DNA of 9,893 bases from Chlamydiia bacterium (GTDB lineage Bacteria; Chlamydiota; Chlamydiia; Chlamydiales; Simkaniaceae). Positions 1 through 7,251 of this stretch are shown piece after piece. The position numbers were made by a program, and so were the translations under genes. The notes beneath the pieces were generated by a model. The model ran no database searches. It was not told the DNA's origin and saw nothing but the letters and a program-made list of their open reading frames with translations. Location of the stretch: NCBI GenBank assembly GCA_020440405.1, contig JAGROF010000210.1:1-9893 (forward strand). Direction: 5' to 3'. Every line of letters starts with the position of its first letter. The stretch's first letter is position 1.

Positions 1-2714
1 TCAGCTTCTTGGAGAGAAGCTTGGGTTTTTTGAACGAGCTCTTGAGGAGCCCTTTCCACAAAATTAGGGTTGGCTAGCTGCTTTTTAAGAGAGGTGATTT
101 GAACCTGCAACTTCTCTTGTTCTTTTTCTAAGCGGTTTTTTTCTTTTTCAAGAAGGTCGCTAGGAAGGGGAATAGTAATTTTAATGTCTTTGACAAGGAC
201 AGAAGAGGTAAACCCTGAGGGCTTTTCTTTAGGGTTAAAGGAGAGGGTTTGGACACGGACAAGGGAGGAAATGATGGAGGCATGTGGCTCGACCTCTTCA
301 GCGGGACCTTCAAGGATGATATCGGTTGAAGCAGAAGGAGGGAGTTGCATTTCGGCGCGAATATTGCGAATGGCGTAAACGATTTCATTGAGGAAGGCAA
401 AGGCTTCTTCGATCTTGGGGTTGATGGCATGAGGATCGATCACTTGAGGATAGGGAGCCTGGATACATGAAGGAGAGGAAAGGGCTTGAATTGCTTCTGC
501 CGTATAGGGGTCAGCGTTGGAAGGTTTTAGGTGGGGAAAATGCTCTTTAAGGAGGTGGAAAATTTCCTCAGTGATAAAGGGGGCAATGGGATGCATTAAG
601 CGAATTGCTGCGAGGAGAACAATCGTCAGCACCCGTTGCTTATTGATGGTGTCTCCCCCTTTTCCGAAAAGGGTGGGTTTTGCCATTTCGACATAGTAAG
701 CACAGAACTCATCCCAGAAAAAAGTGTAAGAGCGCATTGCGGCGCGATCAAAGTGGTAGCTTTCAAGGTGGGTGTGCATCTCTTGAATCGTGCGATTGAG
801 GACAGAGAGGATCCACTGGTCATCGAGGGTAAGAAGGCCAAGTCCTGCTTCAAACTCTTCTGGAGAAAGCTTGAGATTCATCAAGACAAAGCGTGCGCCA
901 TTCCACACTTTATTGGCAAAATTTTTAAACTCTTCGAAGCGGCGTCGGTCTAAGTCGATTTGTGGGGAGTGGGTCGCGCTAGAGGCAAGCGCCATCCGCA
1001 TCGCATCGGCACCATAAGTGTCTATGATTTCAATCGGGTCAATGACATTCCCTTTGGATTTCGACATTTTTTCCCATTTTGACTTGACCCCTTCACCGTC
1101 TTCCGAAACATAAGTAATGCCACCCTCTGGATTCTCGACCCAATAGGATTTTCCAAAGATTAATCCCTGCAGTGAGGTCTCTGCAAAGGGAACTTCTCCC
1201 ATAACATACTCTCCCATCATGATCATCCGAGCAACCCAGAAAAAGAGGATATCGTGCCCAGTGATCAACGTAGAGTTCGGATAAAACTTTTTGAGTTCAT
1301 TGGTTTTATGGGGCCATCCCAAGGTGCTAAAGGGCCAAAGGGCTGAAGAAAACCAGGTATCTAGCACATCGGGATCCTGCGTCCACCCTTTTGGATCCTT
1401 TTCGACTTCTGGCGGCTTTCCTTCTCCTTCATGGCAGAGGATTTTTCCCGATTCATGATACCAAATCGGAATGCGGTGCCCCCACCATAGTTGGCGAGAA
1501 ATGCACCAATCGCGGAGATTATTGATCCAATGGAAATAGGTCTGTTCCCAGTTTTTGGGGATGATTTTAACCTTTCCCGATTTCACCGCATCGATCAACT
1601 TTTCTTTAAAAGGTTCCATCTTGATGAACCATTGCTTCGAGAGATAGGGTTCAATGATGGCTTTGGAGCGGTAGGAAACGCCTACGCGGTGGGTGTAGGG
1701 GAGAGTTTTCTCAAGATGACCGAGCCCTTCCATGCGCTTTACAACATGGCGGCGCGCTTCCTCCATTGTGAGCCCTTCATATTCCAGGCCATTTTCATTG
1801 AGCGTTCCATTCGGATTGAGAAGATTGATTAAGGGAAGATCATGCCGTTTCCCTAGCTCCCAATCATTGGGGTCATGAGCAGGGGTGATTTTCACCACTC
1901 CTGTTCCAAATGCGGCATCGACATAATGGTCAGCTACAATGGGAAGTTTGCGTCCAACAATCGGTAAGGTGACGTGTTTACCGACTAAAGCGCGGTACCG
2001 CTCATCATCGGGAGACACAGCAACTGCGACATCTCCCAGCATGGTCTCAGGGCGGGTTGTCGCAACGGTGAGAAAGCCACTCCCATCTTCTAAAGGATAC
2101 TGGAAATGCCAGAGCTTTGTGTCTCGTTCTTCGTATTCGACTTCATCGTCAGCAAGGGCAGTTTCCGTCACGGGATCCCAATTCACGAGATAATCTCCTT
2201 GATAGATCAGCCCTTCATCATACATCTTTTTAAAAAGGGTACGGACAGCTAAACTTGCCTCTTTATCCATCGTAAAGCGCTTCCGCATCCAGTCACAAGA
2301 GCATCCAAGCTTTTTCAGCTGGTTAATGATTCTCCCTTCCGATTGTTCTTTCCACTTCCACACATGCCCTAAAAATTCTTCTCGACCGAAATCGCACCGT
2401 CGCTTTCCCTTCTTAGCAATGAGATCTTTTTCTACGACAGTTTGCGTGGAAATGCCTGCGTGGTCTAGCCCAGGCACCCAAAAGGACTCATACCCCAGCA
2501 TCCGCTTCCAGCGGATCATGATGTCCTGAAGAGAGTTGACCAGCGCATGCCCCATGTGAAGAACCCCCGTGACATTGGGGGGAGGCATCACAATGCAATA
2601 AGGCTCTTTCTCCGATAGGGGATCCACATGAAAAAACCCTTTCCTTTCCCAATAGTGGTACCATTTTTCTTCGACAAGATCGGGGTTATAAGCTTTAGGG
2701 AGTTCGTCATCCAT
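1..2714 (-). CDS. valS: Valine--tRNA ligase (ValRS), 3' end cut by the window edge
   Basis: This class I aminoacyl-tRNA synthetase charges tRNA-Val with valine in the cytoplasm and edits mischarged threonine. Reading the reverse strand from the ATG at 2712-2714 gives 904 open codons that continue past base 1. The family is usually about 940 aa in chlamydiae, so roughly 35 residues are missing. The ATP-binding HIGH motif is HMGH at residues 53-56, preceded by PPPNVTG. The CP1 editing domain shows TTRPETM at 219-225. The WWGHRIP segment starts near residue 410, and the second catalytic motif KMSKS is at 549-553. The anticodon-binding helical domain begins near residue 630. The C-terminal tRNA-binding coiled-coil arm begins near residue 848 and includes FVERAPQELVQK. 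No frameshift or internal stop was seen. The gene lies 79 bases downstream of pknD on the same strand and probably shares its transcript. The start is well placed relative to the family N-terminus, but a normally spaced ribosome binding site is absent: the AGGAG is about 20 bases away. Confidence 0.97.
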   Translation of the reverse strand, partial: MDDELPKAYNPDLVEEKWYHYWERKGFFHVDPLSEKEPYCIVMPPPNVTGVLHMGHALVNSLQDIMIRWKRMLGYESFWVPGLDHAGISTQTVVEKDLIAKKGKRRCDFGREEFLGHVWKWKEQSEGRIINQLKKLGCSCDWMRKRFTMDKEASLAVRTLFKKMYDEGLIYQGDYLVNWDPVTETALADDEVEYEERDTKLWHFQYPLEDGSGFLTVATTRPETMLGDVAVAVSPDDERYRALVGKHVTLPIVGRKLPIVADHYVDAAFGTGVVKITPAHDPNDWELGKRHDLPLINLLNPNGTLNENGLEYEGLTMEEARRHVVKRMEGLGHLEKTLPYTHRVGVSYRSKAIIEPYLSKQWFIKMEPFKEKLIDAVKSGKVKIIPKNWEQTYFHWINNLRDWCISRQLWWGHRIPIWYHESGKILCHEGEGKPPEVEKDPKGWTQDPDVLDTWFSSALWPFSTLGWPHKTNELKKFYPNSTLITGHDILFFWVARMIMMGEYVMGEVPFAETSLQGLIFGKSYWVENPEGGITYVSEDGEGVKSKWEKMSKSKGNVIDPIEIIDTYGADAMRMALASSATHSPQIDLDRRRFEEFKNFANKVWNGARFVLMNLKLSPEEFEAGLGLLTLDDQWILSVLNRTIQEMHTHLESYHFDRAAMRSYTFFWDEFCAYYVEMAKPTLFGKGGDTINKQRVLTIVLLAAIRLMHPIAPFITEEIFHLLKEHFPHLKPSNADPYTAEAIQALSSPSCIQAPYPQVIDPHAINPKIEEAFAFLNEIVYAIRNIRAEMQLPPSASTDIILEGPAEEVEPHASIISSLVRVQTLSFNPKEKPSGFTSSVLVKDIKITIPLPSDLLEKEKNRLEKEQEKLQVQITSLKKQLANPNFVERAPQELVQKTQASLQEA

Positions 2715-2739
2715 AGGAGCTAACTATATAGAAACTCCT
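2715..2739 (-). promoter_or_regulatory. valS leader hairpin that would occlude the Shine-Dalgarno
   Basis: On the reverse strand the only Shine-Dalgarno-like sequence before valS is AGGAG (2739 to 2735), 20 bases from the ATG and too far for normal use. Directly before the ATG is CTCCT (2719 to 2715), its exact complement. With two further pairs, one of them a G-U, they form a 7-bp stem around an 11-base AT-rich loop that contains TATATA. The complementarity is seen directly. A role in translational control of valS is inference, and the TATATA could instead be a weak -10 element of an internal promoter without a good -35. Confidence 0.35.
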
Positions 2740-2758
2740 TCTAAATCGCCACTAAAAT

Positions 2759-2796
2759 TAGATGGTACTGCCAAGTAATCTTTGCCGTACCATCTA
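2759..2796 (-). repeat. Inverted repeat / hairpin over the pknD stop codon
   Basis: Perfect 10-bp arms TAGATGGTAC (2759-2768) and GTACCATCTA (2787-2796) enclose an 18-base loop that can form a small inner AAG/CTT stem. The right arm includes the pknD stop codon. On the pknD-valS transcript the hairpin is followed by only four U residues and is just 40% G+C. It could be a weak intrinsic terminator or attenuator, or an RNA processing or stabilising element between the two genes. It is too weak to assert complete termination. Confidence 0.45.
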
Positions 2797-5628
2797 GATG
2801 AAATTGAGAGGGATTGCAGACTCGGAGAAGGTTTGGTCAATAAGGGTTTCATAGTGAGCCGCTTTGCGGGGTTTATCAAGGCAGGTATAATAAAGAGAAA
2901 GTTGACGGTAGAGCTGCACTTTTTCCCAAAGAAAAGCTTGCTTGAACCAGGGACCTTCCGTATCGATATGTCCTTTAAGAAAATGGCCAAGGAGGGAAGG
3001 GGTGGCTGGAAAGGAGGTTTCTATAAGGGAATCAAAATGGTTTAAGGCATTGTCTTCTCCTTGAGTCAAAGCAAGGAAACACCCTTGGAACATAAAAAAG
3101 AGGGAAGAAGGATCAGAGGTGTCTTTTCCTTCAAGGAGCTTTTCACTATCGCGTTTTTTTCTTGAAAGGAGGAGGGCCCAGAGGTGCTCTGTTTCAAACT
3201 GGGGAGCTTTTTCAAAATAGGGAAGGAGCTTAGGCGCTTCCTGAAGGGTTAGCCCTTGGCGAAAAAGAGCAGAAAGGAGGATGGGATTTTTTTGTGTGAG
3301 GAGGCGGTCAAGTTTTTGAGAGAGGGAAAGCTCTTCATCAATTGCGATTTCAAACTGCTCTTTAAGAGGAACAAGAGGTTCATTTCGGTATTTTACAGAA
3401 AGGATAAAATCAATCAGCTTCGGATAGCGAAGCTCAAGGAGGGAAAACAGTCCATTTTGGAGAAGAACTTCTCGGTGCTTATACTCATTGGGGATCGCTT
3501 GAATCAACTCATAAATAGTATTGGGACGTGCTAGCCAAAAGGCCAGTTGAATCGAAAGTTGCAAGGTTTCTTCGCTTTCTTCGGAAAAATTGGCGGGCGT
3601 TTGAATAAAAGGAAGGTCTTCCCAACTAATGGAGAGGTTTTTAGTCAGGCGGCTGGTTTCACTGAGTTTGTAGATTTTGGGAACGTGACGGAGGGTCAAA
3701 AGGGTGTAAGCGTAGGCACCAATGCGGTCTTTCTGAGCCGTTTCGTGAAGACGAAAAAGGATGTGTTCATCTAAGACATAACGCAAAGGGTGTTTGGGAA
3801 ATTTTCGTACCCCAAGTTCCAAACATTTGAGCTCTTCTTCCAAATTGTTTTCTGCCTGGTAGACGAGGGCTTTACCTAGGTATTCGATGGGAGCACCTGG
3901 AGTTTGGTGCAGAGTTTCAAACTCATCAAGGGCTTTTTGGAAGTATTCTTTTGCCTTTCCTTTTTGATCTTGTGCTTGTTTAATCAAGGCGTATCCGGCA
4001 CGAAAAACCGCTTCTCTTCCTTCAGGACGCCCTTTGAAAGAATTTGCAATCCGGCGGTATTCGGTAATGGCGCGCGTATAATCTTTATTGAGAAGAAATG
4101 CATCGGGAACTGCAAGGCAATTGACAAGGACGTTTTGACTTCCTGAAGAGAGTTGAATGGGGGAGATTTCAAACTCCACATCCCGAGACACGATCCCAAA
4201 GTGTCCCCCGACAAGGGGAACGTGACTCATGTAAACGAGCTTTTGCTGATCATTGATGAGTAACCGGATGAAGTTATCTTGGCGCTCGACAGCAATGCTA
4301 TAGACTTCTCCTGGCTCTAGGTAAACATCATCGACACGGGTGACCTCAACATTGTCTCGAAACAGTTTGCAACCTGGGGTTTCTTTGGAACCAATCCAAA
4401 CCAAAAATCCTTTTTCTAAACTTTCGCGGCGACTATCTCCGGGGACACATAACATAAATCCAATCCCCCCACTATTTTCAAAGGGGCGGATCATGGTTTG
4501 AACTTGGATATTTCCTGAGTAGGATTCTTTCGAAAGAATGACAAGAAGCCATTCCATCAATCCTGCATAGCGAGAAATGGCCATCTGCTTGGTCAGCATG
4601 ACACTTTCTTGGAACTCCCAGTCCTCTGTATTGTTAATGTTAAGTTGTTGCATGGGAATCCAATCAGGGCGCCCTTGGATATACCGTTGCAGGTCAGTAA
4701 TGATGTTTTTGACAGAGTCATATCTTTGGTTGGGATCAGGGTGGAGACATTTGAGGGTGATTCGGGTGAGTTGTTGCGTGATTTCACGATAAGGAGCGAC
4801 TTCTTGAGGGTCAACTGGAGGTTCAAACCCTTTTTCCCTGAGCTGTTGGCGCCATTCCTTGATTTCTCGCGGGCGGTCATAAGGAAGTTGCAAGGTCAAC
4901 ATAAAATGGAGGATGATCCCTAGGGAGTAAATGTCAGATTTAATCGTAGCAGGTTGGCGGAAAGCTCTTTCAGGAGACATATAGTCAATGGTTCCTGCAG
5001 CCGCACGAATGTTAGTTTGATTTTTTGCCTCTTCCTCCTCTTCATTAAGAGGCTCTTCTTCTACATCGACAATTTCTGTGGCAACGCCCCAATCTAGGAT
5101 CGTCACTTCATTGTACTTCCCAACAATGATATTTTCTGGTTTGAGGTCCCGATGGAGAAATCCTTTGGAATGGGTATGTTCGACGGCTTGGCAAATGTTT
5201 AAAAACGCAAGCATGAGGGAAGGAATCGATCCCCCCATGATATGAGGGGGAAGGCCATTATCATTTGCAATGCGGGTTTTTACCAAGATGATGCGAAGGG
5301 TTTCCCCTTGGAGGTAGGGCATCGTGTAATAGAGGTTTTCCTCGTCTTCATGGAGGTCATAAATGGGAACAATAGTCGGGTGTGCAAGCTGCGCTGCAAT
5401 TCTGACTTCTTTTTTGAATCGGTCGCGTGCTGATTGTTTATCTTTGCGATGACCAACGATTCGCTTAAGCGCTACTTGCCGTCCACATACGGGATCATCG
5501 GCAAGAAAAACCTCTCCCATTCCTCCTCTGCCAATCATTTTGAGAATAGTGTAACGCCCAATTTGAAAGGGAAATTCATATTCTGGGATCTCTTCGTCAT
5601 CCCCTTTGGGCTTTGCTTCACGTTCCAT
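2794..5628 (-). CDS. pknD: Chlamydial-type serine/threonine protein kinase PknD
   Basis: This is a 944-aa Hanks-type (eukaryote-like) protein kinase. The kinase domain spans about residues 25-315: glycine loop GRGGMGEV 33-40, ATP-binding Lys55, helix-C Glu74, catalytic loop HRDLKPEN 159-166, metal-binding DWG (variant of DFG) 179-181, and SPE 218-220. All catalytic residues are present, so it should be active. Between DWG and SPE lies an unusually acidic stretch (185-200, ten Asp/Glu). Residues of about 370-500 look like a beta-sandwich module, and from about 515 to the end the chain is mostly helical with TPR-like pairs. No clear transmembrane helix was seen. Length and layout match chlamydial PknD (about 930 aa), which is known to autophosphorylate and, in C. 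pneumoniae, to phosphorylate the type III secretion protein CdsD. The start is fixed: it is the only ATG, GTG or TTG between an in-frame stop at 5662-5664 and the glycine loop. That leaves about 24 residues before the kinase fold. The gene is divergent from trpS and lies upstream of valS on the same strand. Confidence 0.93.
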   Translation of the reverse strand: MEREAKPKGDDEEIPEYEFPFQIGRYTILKMIGRGGMGEVFLADDPVCGRQVALKRIVGHRKDKQSARDRFKKEVRIAAQLAHPTIVPIYDLHEDEENLYYTMPYLQGETLRIILVKTRIANDNGLPPHIMGGSIPSLMLAFLNICQAVEHTHSKGFLHRDLKPENIIVGKYNEVTILDWGVATEIVDVEEEPLNEEEEEAKNQTNIRAAAGTIDYMSPERAFRQPATIKSDIYSLGIILHFMLTLQLPYDRPREIKEWRQQLREKGFEPPVDPQEVAPYREITQQLTRITLKCLHPDPNQRYDSVKNIITDLQRYIQGRPDWIPMQQLNINNTEDWEFQESVMLTKQMAISRYAGLMEWLLVILSKESYSGNIQVQTMIRPFENSGGIGFMLCVPGDSRRESLEKGFLVWIGSKETPGCKLFRDNVEVTRVDDVYLEPGEVYSIAVERQDNFIRLLINDQQKLVYMSHVPLVGGHFGIVSRDVEFEISPIQLSSGSQNVLVNCLAVPDAFLLNKDYTRAITEYRRIANSFKGRPEGREAVFRAGYALIKQAQDQKGKAKEYFQKALDEFETLHQTPGAPIEYLGKALVYQAENNLEEELKCLELGVRKFPKHPLRYVLDEHILFRLHETAQKDRIGAYAYTLLTLRHVPKIYKLSETSRLTKNLSISWEDLPFIQTPANFSEESEETLQLSIQLAFWLARPNTIYELIQAIPNEYKHREVLLQNGLFSLLELRYPKLIDFILSVKYRNEPLVPLKEQFEIAIDEELSLSQKLDRLLTQKNPILLSALFRQGLTLQEAPKLLPYFEKAPQFETEHLWALLLSRKKRDSEKLLEGKDTSDPSSLFFMFQGCFLALTQGEDNALNHFDSLIETSFPATPSLLGHFLKGHIDTEGPWFKQAFLWEKVQLYRQLSLYYTCLDKPRKAAHYETLIDQTFSESAIPLNFI

Positions 5629-5632
5629 ATGA

Positions 5633-6700
<1,068 letters not shown>

Positions 6701-6704
6701 GAGC

Positions 6705-6733
6705 TTGAAATAAAGGGAGATTTTCTTTATATT
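6705..6733 (+). promoter_or_regulatory. Strong sigma-70-type promoter for the 119-aa gene
   Basis: TTGAAA (6705-6710, 5 of 6) and TATATT (6728-6733, 5 of 6) are separated by exactly 17 bases. Transcription would start near 6740, about 23 bases before the ATG at 6763. The same stretch can fold imperfectly (GAAATAAAG 6707-6715 with CTTTATATTTC 6725-6735, with a 2-base bulge), but it lacks G+C and a T tract, so the promoter reading is preferred over a trpS terminator. Confidence 0.55.
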
Positions 6734-6762
6734 TCTTACAATTTAGGATACTGGGCAATTTC

Positions 6763-7122
6763 ATGGAAGCAGTTAAGCAATTTTTCTATAATTATTTCTA
6801 CTCATTTGATGTCTCTCAGGAGTTAGAGAATGTAAGAGCGTGCCCTCAAGAGAAGCCATTAGAGAAAAGCGTTTTTCATACAAAACTTTTATATTTGATT
6901 GGGAAACAAGAAGAAAACCAAGCCATTCAACTTATTTTAAAAACGGTTATTGCAGTTGAGCAAAGCCCTGATCTATACCTAGCTCAAGACTATTTTGACT
7001 TTCAAGCTCCTCGTGGCGGGCTTGCTTGCGGGAGGTCCTTTCAGCACTTAGCAGGGATCCTTGATCTACACAAATTATCCTATTTGTTTCGATATATCCA
7101 ACATAACAACATAAGTGTTTAA
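6763..7122 (+). CDS. Hypothetical protein, 119 aa, family not recognised
   Basis: This is a small, probably soluble protein with no signal peptide and no transmembrane segment long enough to call. The N-terminus is rich in aromatic residues (FFYNYFYSF, residues 7-15). Residues 41-68 look like amphipathic helices (KLLYLIGKQEENQAIQLILK), followed by a Gly/Arg-containing turn APRGGLACGRSF (81-92) and a final helix. No catalytic motif is seen. The reading frame is supported by a near-consensus promoter 30 bases upstream, by a balanced amino-acid composition, and by an inverted repeat that begins at the stop codon. The ribosome binding site is weak (AGGA about 14 bases before the ATG, or GGG at 7 bases). 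It lies between trpS and the 761-aa orphan gene on the same strand. Having its own promoter and hairpin suggests an independent transcription unit. Function is unknown. It could be a remnant of a longer gene, though nothing in the flanks suggests truncation. Confidence 0.6.
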   Translation: MEAVKQFFYNYFYSFDVSQELENVRACPQEKPLEKSVFHTKLLYLIGKQEENQAIQLILKTVIAVEQSPDLYLAQDYFDFQAPRGGLACGRSFQHLAGILDLHKLSYLFRYIQHNNISV

Positions 7123-7137
7123 TTTTTAAACACTTAT
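7111..7137 (+). terminator. 12-bp inverted repeat at the end of the 119-aa gene
   Basis: Perfect arms ATAAGTGTTTAA (7111-7122) and TTAAACACTTAT (7126-7137) enclose a 3-base loop. The left arm ends in the TAA stop codon of the preceding gene. The very short loop and perfect stem favour an RNA hairpin that ends or protects the message. The stem has little G+C and no clean T tract follows, so it is not a textbook intrinsic terminator. The motif AAGTGTTTAAT recurs at 7167-7177, so a protein-binding operator is an alternative. Confidence 0.5.
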
Positions 7138-7157
7138 ACTTATTACAACTTAATCCC

Positions 7158-7191
7158 TTAATTATAAAGTGTTTAATAAATTAATTATAAA
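7158..7191 (+). repeat. Short direct repeats in the AT-rich spacer
   Basis: TTAATTATAAA occurs at 7158-7168 and again at 7181-7191. AAGTGTTTAAT (7167-7177) repeats the arm found at 7113-7123. The whole 129-base spacer 7123-7251 is extremely A+T-rich. The repeats are exact, but in such biased sequence some are expected by chance. They lie directly upstream of the promoter of the 761-aa gene, so a regulatory role is possible. Confidence 0.3.
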
Positions 7192-7197
7192 AAACAT

Positions 7198-7245
7198 TTA
7201 ACTTTAATAATTTTTTTTGATATAATTAATATTTAAAATGGTGAG
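7198..7245 (+). promoter_or_regulatory. Promoter with perfect extended -10, and RBS, of the 761-aa gene
   Basis: TTAACT (7198-7203, 4 of 6) is followed after 17 bases by a perfect TATAAT (7221-7226). The latter is preceded by TGA, making an extended -10. Transcription would start near 7233. GGTGAG (7240-7245) lies 6 bases before the ATG at 7252 and can pair with the UCACC part of the 16S rRNA tail, so it serves as ribosome binding site and supports this start. Confidence 0.6.
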
Positions 7246-7251
7246 TTTATT

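Noticed and set aside
128..2529. Several short frames on both strands (for example 636-953 and 1491-1832 forward, 128-430 reverse)
   Set aside because: All lie inside valS, whose motifs and full-length alignment to the family explain the region. They are shadow frames.
2782..5433. Short forward-strand frames opposite pknD (for example 3256-3534, 3904-4146, 4609-4923)
   Set aside because: They overlap the well-supported pknD frame, have no promoter or ribosome binding site worth noting, and translate to basic, low-quality protein.
6707..6735. Imperfect hairpin after trpS as an intrinsic terminator
   Set aside because: The stem is almost all A/T with a bulge and has no following T tract. A near-consensus promoter occupies the same bases and explains them better.
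7123..7251. AT-rich spacer with repeats as a replication origin or attachment site
   Set aside because: No DnaA-box cluster, no integrase gene and no tRNA gene was seen nearby. A promoter and short operator-like repeats account for the sequence.
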